A DNA stretch of 64,000 bases from Anaeramoeba ignava (taxonomy: Eukaryota; Metamonada; Anaeramoebidae): NCBI GenBank assembly GCA_028826165.1, contig JAPDFW010000060.1, forward strand, positions 62,001-126,000, given 5' to 3'. Positions 40,601 to 50,869 of the stretch are shown here, in pieces (positions within the stretch are counted from its first letter, which is position 1; the number at the start of each line of letters is the position of its first letter). The position numbers and the translations under genes are program-made. The notes under the pieces are model-generated. The model was not told the origin of the DNA. It did no database searches and saw only the letters and a program-made list of their open reading frames with translations.

Positions 40601-40925
40601 TATATATTTTATATATTTTATATATTTTATATATTTTATATATTTTATATATTTTATATATTTTAGATATTTTAGATATTTTAGATATTTTAGATATTTT
40701 ATATATTTTATATATTTTAGATATTTTAGATATTTTATATTCCTTGTTGATTATAATTTGCTAATTGGGAATATTTTTCTTTCAAATTTACCTTCTAGGT
40801 CTATTACAACTCCATTCAAAAGTTTTTTGAATATAACTTTTTGCAGTTCCTAAAACTGTGCTTAAAACAACTAAAACCGTTGAAACAGCAAGATTATTTT
40901 GAACTGAATCTGCAAAATTTGTCAT
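34621..40925 (-). CDS. Seven-TM receptor-like protein with long cytosolic tail and SPRY domain, 6 exons
   Basis: Exons on the minus strand (40925-40792, 40132-40018, 39932-39822, 39731-38108, 38024-37998, 37823-34621) all meet GT..AG and keep one frame, giving 1737 residues. Seven hydrophobic segments lie in the first 280 residues: AVSTVLVVLSTVLGTA, AGSFISIAYYFAGTTF, FLFSAVTMGFGPFLVL, FFVIFCLITIMQGFVT, GCIVGYVLVCLFYLVIF, YITFFCIVLVLAISGIGV and LFGFFVFNILAIITFSGF. Loops after TM1, TM3 and TM5 are strongly basic (KKVILKKETFFKKLVRFSHK; RTKLFFRKKDGTK), so N-out/C-in topology is predicted, as in GPCRs. The tail has a beta-rich region, Lys/Glu coiled stretches, a Pro-rich segment (PKPPTRGGPPPPP), and a SPRY domain at about 1287-1435 (GICIWEVMIEKF, GFLPGSCGLLDNGDILLS, FARNGKYIGRASM). 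SPRY is a protein-binding fold. GPCR class is not assignable. The 27-nt exon 5 is the weakest join. Confidence 0.72.
40133..40791 (-). repeat. TATATTTTAGA tandem repeat in intron 1 of the 7TM-SPRY gene
   Basis: From about 40135 to 40740 (plus strand) units TATATTTTA and GATATTTTA alternate in an array of 9-10 bp period inside the 659-bp intron. Confidence 0.85.
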
Positions 40926-41224
40926 ATATTTTAAAAAGAATTTAAATAAAAATTTGAAAGAAAATTTAAATTAAAAAAAAAGAAGAAAGATAACGAAAAT
41001 AACAAATAAAAAAATAAAAAAAATGAAAAAAAATAAAAAAATAAAAATGAGAACCAAAAGAAAAAATTAAAAAAAAAAGAAAAAAAAATTTATTTTAATT
41101 CATATTTTTTAATATATATAATAATTTATATGAAAAAAATATTTTTTATTTTAATTTTTTTTTTTCATTTTTTTTTTAAATTTTTTTTCATTTTTCTTTT
41201 TTTAATTTTTTTTTTGGATTAAAA
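40926..41224. promoter_or_regulatory. Divergent spacer between the 7TM-SPRY and WDR11 genes
   Basis: 299 bp with an A-rich half next to the minus-strand gene and a T-rich half (TTTTCATTTTTTTTTT, TTTTTCATTTTTC) before the WDR11 ATG, consistent with two back-to-back promoters. Confidence 0.5.
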
Positions 41225-44200
41225 ATGGAAGTTATTAAAAGAATTATTCCAGGAGCTTTAGATAAGGAAAATATAGGTAAAATAAAATAAATAAAATAAA
41301 TAAATAAAATAATAAATAAAATAATAAATAAAATAATAAATAAAATAATAAAATAAAATAATAAATAAAATAATAGGAGCTCTTGATTGGGGAATACAAA
41401 ATCTTGTGGCTTATGCTGCAAGAAATACAATTGTGATTCTCAATCCACAAACTATGCAAGTTGTACAAACTTTAGATGGACATAAAGCAAATATTAAATC
41501 AATTAAATGGTATTTTTATTTTATACCATTTTTTTTTAATTGTTAATTTATATCCATTTGATTTTATTTTTTTTATAAAAAGGACTCGTAATATTTTTAA
41601 TAGAGAAATCACTGATGAATATCAATTACTTCTTGCTTCTGGTGATAAAGCAGGATATATTATTTTATGGGATATTTTTCTTGGAAAAGTATATTATTTT
41701 TTAAAATTAAAATTAAAATTAAAATTAAAATTAAAATTAAAATTAAAATTAAAATTAAAATTAAAATTAAAATTAAAATTAAAATTAAAATTAAAATTAA
41801 AATTAAAATTAAAATTAAAATTAAAATTAAAATTAAAATTAAAATTAATATAAAATTAAAATTAAAATTAAAATTAAAATTAAAATTAAAATTAAAATTA
41901 AAATTAAAATTAAAATTAAAATTAAAATTAAAATTAAAATTAAAATTAAAATTAAAATTATATTAAAATTAAAATTAAAATTAAAATTAAAATTAAAATT
42001 AAAATTAATATAAAAAAATTAATATAAAAAAAGGCACTTGGAACAATATTTTCAGATATTGCTCAGCATAGTCCTGTTTATGCAATGGAGTGGATTGGTC
42101 AAAATCCTTCATATTTATTTACATTTCATTTTCCTTCAATATTTACATTATGGTCAATTAAAAAATTTCCTTATCAAAGACCAACAAAAGTTTGGGATTT
42201 GGAATTAGCACAAAGAATACAATCAATATCTTTCAATCCTTTTCATGACAAAGAACTTGCATTTTGCACAGAAGAAGGATCTTTGTTTATAATTGAAGGT
42301 TTATAGAAAATTAAAATTAAAATTAAAATTAAAATTAAAATTAAAATTAAAATTAAAACTAAAATTAAAATTAAAATTTAAAATTAAAATTTAAAAAAAC
42401 AGATTTTAATACATCAGAAAAACCAAAGAAAATCCAATACAAATTTCGAGTTGATACAACAAAATCAGAACAAAAACCAGAACATAAACCAAAAAAATCA
42501 ACAACACCAAAAAAACAAGTTGAACAACCAAAAACAAATACTTTAAGACAAATCAAATATTCAACAACACACAAAGATATGCTTTATTTTCTTTTTCCAA
42601 GAGAAATTTTCATACTTGATTTAACAATAAGTCAATCTGTTGGATATACAGAAATACCCCAAACAAAATATTCTTTATCAGAAATGATTTATTTAAAAGA
42701 TTCACAAAAATCTTTTGTTTGTCTTCATGAAGATGGAAGTTTAAGTGGTTGGATTCAAGAATCAAACTCAAAAATGTTTTTTCTTCAAATATCTTCCTTT
42801 TCAGATCAATTTAGAATTACAAGAAGTGGGAAATTTGGAGCTTTACTTACAACAGGAATAGTTCCTTCTCCAATTAAACCAAATACTTTTATAGTAGTTT
42901 CATTAGATGGAAAAGTGTAAACAATATTTTAATATTAATTTTAATATTAATTTCAATTTTAATATTAATTTTAATTTTAATTTAAATATTAAGTTGGAAA
43001 TGGAATTTTGATACTCAAAAAATTCAATTACAAAATCAAGATGTTTCACATTCTTCAATTGAAGCCACAAGTGCTCTAGAACTAAAAGAAGTTCTTGAAA
43101 ATTCTTCTGCACAAACTTCAGCAATTAAAGTTTCTGGAAATTCATCTAATTCACATTTAATTGCAATTGGGAAAAAATCTGGAATTATTTTAGTATAAAA
43201 AACAAACAAAAAAAAAGAAGAAAAAACATTATTTTTTTCTTATCGTAAATTTAAATAATTTAGATTGGTGATTTATTAACAGGTGAAATTATTTCTTCTT
43301 TTCGAGTTCATCCAAATCCTGTTGAACAAATAATTTGGATTTCAGAAAATTCTTTGATTTCTTATAGTCTTGAAAAGTATTTATATTTATTTTAAATATT
43401 TATATTTATATTTATTTTAAATATTTATATTTATATTTATTTTGAATATTTATATTTATATTTATTTTAAATATTTATATTTATATTTATATTTATTTTA
43501 AATATTTATATTTATATTTTGTTTTTTAGATTACCTGATAATTCTTTTATTAATTGCTCAATTATTTTGGATATTCACACTGGAAGACAAAAATTATTTC
43601 GTTCAGATATTGTTAATGAAGATGATTATATTAAAGGAATGAGACTATCACCCTCAAAAAAATATTTAGCAATACTTTTTAATGAAAGGTTGATTTTTCT
43701 TTGTTTAATTTAATTGGAAAATTTTTTGAAAGAATTTAATTAATTCAAAAAAAAAAAACAATTTAATTAATTCAAAAAAAAAAAGACCTTTTGAAATTTG
43801 GAATTTAATAACAATGAGTCGTTTACCAACTCTTGAGCATCAAATAATTCAAGATTTACAATGGAGAAATAGAAACAAAACTAGAAGAGAATATTTCTGT
43901 TTTTCATGCAAAGGACAATGTATATAAATTTTAATTTTAATTTTAATTTTAATTTTAATTTTAATTTTAATTTTAATTTTAATTTTAATTTTAATTTAAT
44001 TTAATTTAATTTTAATTTTAATTTTAATTTTAATTTAATTTTAATTTAATTTTAATTTAATTTTAAAAAATTAAGCTATAATATTTCAATATTGTGTTGA
44101 TGGGTCTTTACTTAAAAAGAAAAAGGAAATGCCATACACTTCATCTTTAGGAATTATTTCTCACATTTCATGGATTAATCGGTACAAAAAAAATTTTGAA

Positions 44201-46063
44201 AAAAAAAAAACTTATTTTATAAAATATTTAAAAATTCTTTTTGTTTTTCTTTTTCTTTTTGTTTTTGAAATAGGAATTTTGTCATTGTAAATTCATCAGG
44301 AGTTATTTATCTTTTCGATTCTTCAATGAAAAAACCTATTCCGTTAAATGCAGGATTGAAACCTATTATTAAAGTGATTTCCAATCATCAAAAATCAGAA
44401 TTTTGGACTTTGCTTGTTTTATATTCAAATGGAGAAACAGAAATATATGATTTAGAACATAAAACCAAAATCAGTTCAGATTCAAAACAAAATCACTATT
44501 TATCAGTTGATATTGATTGGATGTCAACAACTCATCCTATTCTTGGTATATATTTTATATATTCATATATTTATATTTCATTTTTTATATTTATTTATAT
44601 TATATTTAGCTGCAAATGATGGATCAATAAGAATTTTTAACGAAACAAGACAAAATTGTCACCATAATTTTCAACTTGAACCAAAACCAAAACTTCATAG
44701 TCCATATTTACTTTCATTAGAAAATGGATTAAGACTTAAAATTTGGATGAAATTCGGACTTAATACTCATTCAAATACTGAAAATCATCCAAAATTACTA
44801 TCTATCGATAAAAACACAATGGATCCTATTGAAAAAGAATTGCTTTCTTTCCCTGATTATATTGTTCCTCGCAAATTATTCTCCAAATTGCAAAACTCTG
44901 ATACTCCAACAAGATGCATGCTTGTTGAAAAATTCTATTCAAATAAAAAAGAGGAAAAGTTTTGGCGTTTGGCTTTATTTTATTTAAATAAGTATTCATC
45001 AGATAGAAAGAATGTAATTAAAAATCAAGAAGATAAAATTGAAGAGAAAATTGAAGAGAAAATTGAAGATAAAACTGAAGATAAAATTGAAGATAAAATT
45101 GAAGAGAAAATTGAAGAGAAAATTGAAGAGAAAATCGAAGATAAAATTGAAGAGAAAATTGAAGAGAAAATTGAAGAGAAAATTGAAGAGAAAATTGAAG
45201 ATAAAATTGAAGATAAAACTGAAGATAAAACTGAAGATAAAATCAATCTTCTTTTATCAGATGGAATTTATCGAAATGAAAAATCACTCAGAAATAGCAT
45301 GAAAGAAAAAGCTGAAATGACCGAAAATAATAGAAACAATAGATATCCATTGGCTCAGAAAGCATATCAAGAATATGTTTATTTAAATGAACAAAATCGA
45401 GCTTTGGAAACACTTTTCTACACTCCACATGATCATCCCGACTTCTTTCCCAACCTTCTTAAATCAGCAATAATCTCAGCAGCAATATCTCCCGAACTCT
45501 TTACACAAACAGTACTTCGCATATCCAACTCTCTTGCAGAACAGAACCGCATTGTGGAAGCATCAAATATCTTATGCTTAACTGGACAAACAGAACTTGC
45601 TTGCGATTTACTGCAAATTAACGGTTTCTGGAAAGAAGCTTATTTCATTGCCAAACTCAATCTTCCTCAAGACAGAATACAATTCTTTTTATCAAGACAC
45701 GCAAACTATCTTGTTTCTCAAAATCGCCATTTTAAAGCTATAAAAATTTATCTCACAATCGGTTATTTTGTAGAAGTTCTTAAACTTCTTAAACAGGTTC
45801 AACATGATGATACTGCTGGTTTGTTTCTTATGGCTTGTCAGGAATATAATCTCCTTCAAGAAGATTCTCCTTTGGTTTCCAAAACTGATTCAAAAAACCA
45901 AAACAGTTTAACTGTAAAGGAAATTCGCCAAATTGTTAATCTTGCAATGATTCAATATCTTGAATCTCTTGGATTAACTCAATTTTCTCATTCTTATGAA
46001 CATCATATTGGTGCAAAAGTTTTTAGTCAAAAATCCGATAAAAAGAATGTTTCTCATAATTAA
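41225..46063 (+). CDS. WDR11: WDR11 homologue, 12 exons
   Basis: Exons 41225-41276, 41377-41509, 41583-41688, 42034-42298, 42403-42916, 42994-43192, 43264-43376, 43530-43688, 43786-43919, 44076-44181, 44274-44545 and 44610-46063 keep frame to 1168 residues (human about 1224). Diagnostic segments in order: IIPGALDKENIGALDWGIQN, TLDGHKANIKSIKW, DMLYFLFPREIFILDLTISQ, FVCLHEDGSLSGW, YLAILFNERPFEIWNL, ANDGSIRIFNETRQ, and the C-terminal solenoid (NILCLTGQTELACDLLQING, FWKEAYFIAKLNLP, YFVEVLKLLKQ, AGLFLMACQEYNLL). Two beta-propellers precede an alpha-solenoid. WDR11 with FAM91A1 tethers AP-1 vesicles at the TGN in animals. An EEKIEEKIEDK tract (45025-45245) interrupts the solenoid. Several introns are filled by hexamer repeats. 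Splice sites are inferred by phase and family alignment. Confidence 0.88.
41689..42033 (+). repeat. TTAAAA hexamer array in intron 3 of WDR11
   Basis: About 300 bp of nearly perfect AAAATT repeats lie between donor GTATAT and acceptor AAAAG. Confidence 0.9.
43920..44075 (+). repeat. TTTTAA hexamer array in intron 9 of WDR11
   Basis: T-rich TTTTAA repeats (sense strand) fill this 156-bp intron, the opposite strand polarity to intron 3 of the same gene. Confidence 0.85.
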
Positions 46064-46164
46064 ATTTAAATTAATTTTAAATTAATTTAATTCTTCTTCT
46101 TGAAAAGTAAAAAAAAATTATCTTTTTCAATTTAATTAAATTTTTGTCAAGTTGACAAACCAAT

Positions 46165-46539
46165 TTAAACATTTTTTTTTGATTTTTTCTTTTTTCTTTT
46201 CTTTTTTTTCTCTTCTTTTTGATCTAAAATGAAATTTGGAGGAATATTTTCTTTGTTTTCTTCTTCATATTTATATTTATTTTTATATTTATAATTATCA
46301 TTTTTTTCTAAAGGAAATTCTTCAAATAAAATTTTTCTTGATTTTGGAATTTTTTCTTGATTTTTTTGAAGAACTTCATTAACTAAAAAAAAAACAACAA
46401 AAAGAAAATTAAAAATAAAAACATTTAAAGAAAAAAAAAAAGAAAAGATTTTTAATTTACTTTTTGGATCTTTTTCTTGATCTTTTGAGTCCATAATATA
46501 TTTATGTTTTTTCTTTTTAAAAACTACCATTTTAGACAT
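46165..46539 (-). CDS. Small Lys-rich protein with KEN box, 2 exons, 98 aa
   Basis: On the minus strand exon 1 (46539-46461, MSKMVVFKKKKHKYIMDSKD) ends at GTAAAT. A 78-bp intron joins codon A|TT to exon 2 (46382-46165). The product is basic, with an acidic/aromatic patch (NYKYKNKYKYEEE), the sequence NKENIPPNFI and a Lys-rich end (KKKKRKKKKSKKN) resembling a nuclear localisation signal. KEN is a known APC/C degron in cell-cycle proteins, and KENIPP is close to the form seen in such substrates. This is suggestive only for so short a motif. The larger unspliced open frame reads through the intron and adds a hydrophobic stretch that is not credible. It is convergent with WDR11. No family was recognised. 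Confidence 0.55.
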   Translation of the reverse strand: MSKMVVFKKKKHKYIMDSKDQEKDPKSKLKIFSFFFSLNVFIFNFLFVVFFLVNEVLQKNQEKIPKSRKILFEEFPLEKNDNYKYKNKYKYEEENKENIPPNFILDQKEEKKKKRKKKKSKKNV

Positions 46540-46717
46540 TTTTTCTTTTTTAATATTTTCTTTCTTTTTTTTTGGAATAAAAAAATGATTAAAAATTTTC
46601 AAAAACAAAAAAAACAAAAACAACAAAAAACATGAAAAGATTTGTTTTCTGGAAGATCAAAAAATAAATAAAAATAAATAAAAATATAGAAATAATGTTT
46701 CACTTTTCTAAATATAA

Positions 46718-47296
46718 TTAATTTGTAATACATTTACTATCTTTTTTCTTTGGTTTTACATCTTCATAAAAAATATGAGCAATTTCTTTTAAAACAGTCT
46801 CTAATCCTTTTTGTCTTAATGAAGATATTTCAATATATTTTGAAGCACCAATTTCTTTAGCTAAAACTATTCCTTGTTCATGTGTTATAAAATCTTGATT
46901 TTTTGATTTAAGTTTTTCTTGAGTTTCTTTATCAAATCTTAAATCTGATTTTGTTCCAATTAAAATCCTTTTTGCATTTGGGAGATATTGTTTAATTTCA
47001 GGAACCCATTTTTTAAGAATATTTTCATAAGAAATTGGAGATGCAATTGAAAATATTAAAAGAAATACATCTGTTTCAGGATAAGATAATGGTCTAAGTC
47101 TATCAAAATCTTCTCCTCCAGTTGGATCCCAAAATTCTAATGTTATATTCTTTCCTGAAATATTAAAATCTCCTCTGTAATTATCAAATACTGTTGGAAT
47201 ATATATATCTGGAAATTTTTTATCAATTATTGTCATATAAAGAGAAGTTTTTCCAGTTGCTCCATCTCCAGCATTAAGAATTTTTAAAGGTTTCAT
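46718..47296 (-). CDS. Rac/Rho-like small GTPase, tandem copy 1
   Basis: 192 residues, one exon. G1 loop GDGATGKTS; switch I YIPTVFDNY with the effector Thr; DPTGGEDFDRLRPLSYP where Rac has DTAGQEDYDRLRPLSYP; NKxD-type GTKSDLR; a Rho insert helix (FDKETQEKLKSKNQDFI); SSLRQKG in place of SAL; polybasic KPKKKDSK and C-terminal CITN, a CaaX-like box. Rho-family membership is clear from the insert and switch II. The catalytic Gln61 equivalent is Gly and Thr58-Ala59 are Pro-Thr, so intrinsic GTP hydrolysis is probably impaired. It is the leftmost of six minus-strand paralogues and the one whose 3' flank has lost the shared downstream segment. Confidence 0.9.
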   Translation of the reverse strand: MKPLKILNAGDGATGKTSLYMTIIDKKFPDIYIPTVFDNYRGDFNISGKNITLEFWDPTGGEDFDRLRPLSYPETDVFLLIFSIASPISYENILKKWVPEIKQYLPNAKRILIGTKSDLRFDKETQEKLKSKNQDFITHEQGIVLAKEIGASKYIEISSLRQKGLETVLKEIAHIFYEDVKPKKKDSKCITN

Positions 47297-47568
47297 ATTT
47301 TAATCAAAATCAAAAAATGAAAAAAATGAAAAATGAAAAAATGAAACAAAAAAATATTTCTATTTTGATTTTCATTTCTATTTTCATTTCTATTTCTATT
47401 TTGATTTTAATTTTGATTTTGATTTTGATTTTGATTTTGATTTAGGTTTAGATTTTATTTTTCCTTTAAAAAGAATAATTGAAAAATTGAAAATAAACCA
47501 AAAAATAAAAATAAATAAAAATAATCCAAAATAATAAAAGAAATATTGTTCCATTTTCCTAAATATAA

Positions 47569-48144
47569 TTAATTTGTAATACATTTACTATTTTTTTGCT
47601 TTGATTTATCTTCATAAAAAACACAAGTAATTTCTTTTAAAACAGCTTCTAATCCTTTTTGTCTTAATGAAGAAGTTTCAATATATTTTGAAGCACCAAT
47701 TTCTTTAGCTAAAACTATTCCTTGTTCACGTGTTATAAAATCTTGGTTTTTTGATTTAAGTTTTTCTTGAGTTTCTTTATCAAATTTTAAATCTGATTTT
47801 GTTCCAATTAAAATCATTTTTGCATCAGGAACATGATGTTTAATTTCAGGAACCCATTTTTGGAGAATATTTTCATAAGAAATTGGGGATGCAATTGAAA
47901 AAAATAAAAGAAATACATCTGTTCCAGGATAAGATAATGGTCTAAATCTATCATAATCTTCTCCTCCAGTTGGATCCCAAAATTCTAATGTTATATTCTT
48001 TCCTGAAATATTAAAATCTCCTCTGTAATTATCAAATACTGTTGGAACATATATTTCTGGAAATTTTTTATTGACAACTGTTATATAAAAAGAAGTTTTT
48101 CCAGTTGCTCCATTTCCAGCAGTAACAATTTTTAAAGGTTTCAT
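47569..48144 (-). CDS. Rac/Rho-like small GTPase, tandem copy 2
   Basis: 191 residues. G1 loop GNGATGKTS (Asp to Asn relative to copy 1), switch I YVPTVFDNY, DPTGGEDYDRFRPLSYP, GTKSDLKFDKE, SSLRQKGLEAVL, tail EDKSKQKNSKCITN. It differs from copies 1 and 4 mainly at the C-terminus. The minus-strand sequence after its stop carries about 130 bp that is also found after copies 3-5, showing that the duplicated unit included 3' flank. Upstream of the ATG are repeated TTCATTTTTT blocks on the gene strand. Confidence 0.9.
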   Translation of the reverse strand: MKPLKIVTAGNGATGKTSFYITVVNKKFPEIYVPTVFDNYRGDFNISGKNITLEFWDPTGGEDYDRFRPLSYPGTDVFLLFFSIASPISYENILQKWVPEIKHHVPDAKMILIGTKSDLKFDKETQEKLKSKNQDFITREQGIVLAKEIGASKYIETSSLRQKGLEAVLKEITCVFYEDKSKQKNSKCITN

Positions 48145-48171
48145 ATTTTAATCAAAATCAAAAATGAAAAA

Positions 48172-48570
48172 ATGAAAAAAATGAAAAATGAAAAAATAAA
48201 ACAAAATATTTCTATTTTAATTTTGAATTCTATTTTCATTTCTTTTCATTTTATTTTTGATTTTAATTTTAATTTGATTTTGATTTTGATTTTATTTTTG
48301 ATTTTGATTTTGATTTTGATTTTGATTTTTGAATTTGATTTTGATTTTAAATTTGATTTTGATTTTAATTTTGATTTTGATTTTGATTTTTCATTTTGAT
48401 TTTGATTTTAATTTTGATTTCGATTTGATTTTGATTTTAATTTTTCATTTTCATTTTGATTTTGATTTTGATTTTCATTTTGATTTTCATTTTCATTTTG
48501 ATTTTAATTTTGATTTCGATTTGATTTTGATTTTGATTTTTATTTTCATTTTCATTTTGATTTTATTTTT
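48172..48570. repeat. TTTTGA/TTTTAA hexamer array between GTPase copies 2 and 3
   Basis: The plus strand shows TTTTGATTTTGATTTTAATT repeats with TTTTCA variants, about 320 bp, between the promoter of copy 2 and the 3' flank of copy 3. Confidence 0.85.
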
Positions 48571-48666
48571 CCTTTAAAAAGAATAATTGAAAAATTGAAA
48601 ATAAATCAAAAAATAAAAATAATCCAAAATAAGAAAAGAAATATTGTTCCATTTTCCTAAATATAA

Positions 48667-49245
48667 TTAATTTGTAATACATTTACTATCTTTTTTCTTT
48701 GGTTTTACATCTTCATATATAACATGAACAATTTCTTTTAAAACAGTTTCTAATCCTTTTTGTCTTAATGAAGATATTTCAATATATTTTGAAGCACCAG
48801 CTTCTTTAGCTAAAACTATTCCTTGTTCACGTGTTATAAAATCTTGGTTTTTTGATTTAAGTTTTTCTTGAGTTTCTTTATCAAATCTTAAATCTGATTT
48901 TGTTCCAATTAAAATCATTTTTGCATCAGGAACATGATGTTTAATTTCAGGAACCCATCTTTGGAGAATATTTTCATAAGAATCAGGGTATGCAATTGAA
49001 AAAAATAAAAGAAATACATCTGTTCCAGGATAAGATAATGGTCTAAGTCTATCATAATCTTCTCCTCCAGTTGGATCCCAAAATTCTATTGTTACATTTC
49101 TTCCTGAAATATTAATTTCAACAGTGCATTCATCATATGCTGTTGGAACATATATTTCTGGAAATTTTTTATGGTGAACTGTCATATAAAAACAAGTTTT
49201 TCCAATTGCTCCATTTCCAACACCAACAATTTTTAAACGTTCCAT
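48667..49245 (-). CDS. Rac/Rho-like small GTPase, tandem copy 3 (diverged switch I)
   Basis: 192 residues. G1 loop GNGAIGKTC. Switch I is changed to YVPTAYDECTVEINISGRNV, keeping the Thr but replacing the VFDNY effector core found in Rac and in most copies here. Switch II is DPTGGEDYDRLRPLSYP; GTKSDLR and SSLRQKG follow; tail KKKDSKCITN. The switch I changes imply a different effector set from copies 1, 2, 4 and 5; that is inference from Rac effector-loop knowledge. Confidence 0.9.
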   Translation of the reverse strand: MERLKIVGVGNGAIGKTCFYMTVHHKKFPEIYVPTAYDECTVEINISGRNVTIEFWDPTGGEDYDRLRPLSYPGTDVFLLFFSIAYPDSYENILQRWVPEIKHHVPDAKMILIGTKSDLRFDKETQEKLKSKNQDFITREQGIVLAKEAGASKYIEISSLRQKGLETVLKEIVHVIYEDVKPKKKDSKCITN

Positions 49246-49319
49246 ATTTTAATGAAAAAATGAAAAAATGAAAAATGAAAAAATGAAAAATGAAAATAAA
49301 ATATTTCTATTTTCATTTC

Positions 49320-49770
49320 TATTTCTATTTTCTATTTTGAATTTGATTTTGATTTTGATTTTGATTTTGATTTTGATTTTTGATTTTGATTTTGATTTTG
49401 ATTTTGATTTTAATTTTGATTTTGATTTTAATTTTGATTTTAATTTTCATTTCTATTTTCATTTCTATTTCTAATTTGATTTTAATTTTAATTTTGATTT
49501 TAATTTTGAATTTGATTTTGATTTTGATTTTAATTTTAATTTTGAATTCTATTTTCATTTCTATTTTCATTTCTATTTCTAATTTGATTTTAATTTTGAT
49601 TTTGATTTTGATTTTGATTTTGATTTTGATTTTGATTTTGATTTTGATTTTGATTTTGATTTTGATTTTGATTTTGATTTTGATTTTGATTTTTATTTTG
49701 ATTTTGATTTTAATTTTGATTTTAATTTTAATTTTAATTTGATTTTGATTTTGATTTTTATTTTGGTTTA
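49320..49770. repeat. TTTTGA hexamer array between GTPase copies 3 and 4
   Basis: About 440 bp of TTTTGA/TTTTAA repeats, with TTCATTTCTA interruptions near 49450 and 49555. Confidence 0.85.
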
Positions 49771-49894
49771 GATTTAGATTTTATTTTTCCTTTAAAAAGA
49801 ATAATTGAAAAATTGAAAATAAATCAAAAAAGAAAAATAAATAAAAATAATCCAAAATAATAAAAGAAATAATGTTCCATTTTCCTAAATATAA

Positions 49895-50473
49895 TTAATT
49901 TGTAATACATTTACTATCTTTTTTCTTTGGTTCTACAACTCCATATATAACATGAACAATTTCTTTCAAAACAGTTTCTAATCCTTTATGTCTTAATGAA
50001 GATATTTCAATATATTTTGAAGCACCAGCTTCTTTAGCTAAAACTATTCCTTGTTCACGTGTTATAAAATCTTGATTTTTTGATTTAAGTTTTTCTTGAG
50101 TTTCTTTATCAAATCTTAAATCTGATTTTGTTCCAATTAATATCCTTTTTGCATTTGGAAGATAATGTTGAATTTCAGGAACCCATTTTTTAAGAATATT
50201 TTCATAAGAAATTGGAGATGAAATTGAAAATACTAAAAGAAATACATCAGTTTCAGGATAATATAATGGTCTAAGTCTATCAAAATCTTCTCCTCCAGTT
50301 GGATCCCAAAATTCTAATTTTACATTCTTTCCTGAAATATTAAAATCTCCTGTGTAATTATCAAATACTGTTGGAACATATATTTCTGGAAAAGTTTTAT
50401 TGGCAACTGTTATATAAAAAGAAGTTTTTCCAGTTGCTCCATCTCCAGCAGTAACAATTTTTAAAGGTTTCAT
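49895..50473 (-). CDS. Rac/Rho-like small GTPase, tandem copy 4
   Basis: 192 residues. G1 loop GDGATGKTS, switch I YVPTVFDNYTGDF, DPTGGEDFDRLRPLYYP, GTKSDLR, SSLRHKG, tail VVEPKKKDSKCITN. Same inferred loss of the catalytic Gln as in its neighbours. A TTCCAC box (GTGGAA on the plus strand at 50518) lies 45 bp upstream of the ATG, as in copies 5 and 6. Confidence 0.9.
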   Translation of the reverse strand: MKPLKIVTAGDGATGKTSFYITVANKTFPEIYVPTVFDNYTGDFNISGKNVKLEFWDPTGGEDFDRLRPLYYPETDVFLLVFSISSPISYENILKKWVPEIQHYLPNAKRILIGTKSDLRFDKETQEKLKSKNQDFITREQGIVLAKEAGASKYIEISSLRHKGLETVLKEIVHVIYGVVEPKKKDSKCITN

Positions 50474-50534
50474 ATTTTAATTAAAAATGAAAAAAATGAA
50501 AAAAATGAAAATAAAAAGTGGAACAAAAAAATAT

Positions 50535-50765
50535 TTCTATTCTTTTCTTTTCTTTTCTTTTCTTTTCTTTTCTTATTTTGAAATTTGATTTTAATTTAAA
50601 TTTGATTTTAATTTGATTTTGATTTTAATTTTGATTTTATTTTTGATTTTGATTTTAATTTTGATTTTAATTTTGATTTTAATTTTGATTTTGATTTTGA
50701 TTTTGATTTTAATTTAAATTTGATTTTCATTTTGATTTTGATTTTGATTTTGATTTTATTTTTCC
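50535..50765. repeat. TTTTC run and TTTTGA array between GTPase copies 4 and 5
   Basis: Seven TCTTT pentamers (about 50540-50575) are followed by TTTTGATTTTAATT repeats to about 50760. Confidence 0.8.
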
Positions 50766-50869
50766 TTTAAAAAGAATAATTGAAAAATTGAAAATAAACC
50801 AAAAAATAAAAATAAATAAAAATAATCCAAAATAATAAAAGAAATAATGTTCCATTTTCCTAAATATAA

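Noticed and set aside
46165-46626. Unspliced 153-codon frame starting MLFLFFLFLK
   Set aside because: Its start lies in T-rich promoter sequence and its middle is a clear GTAAAT..TTTAG intron; the spliced 98-residue form is preferred.
47396-47584. Small minus-strand frame encoding a hydrophobic segment (MEQYFFYYFG start) after GTPase copy 2
   Set aside because: The same segment follows copies 3 and 4 but is broken there by a deletion or a stop, so it is duplicated 3' flank rather than a conserved small membrane protein.
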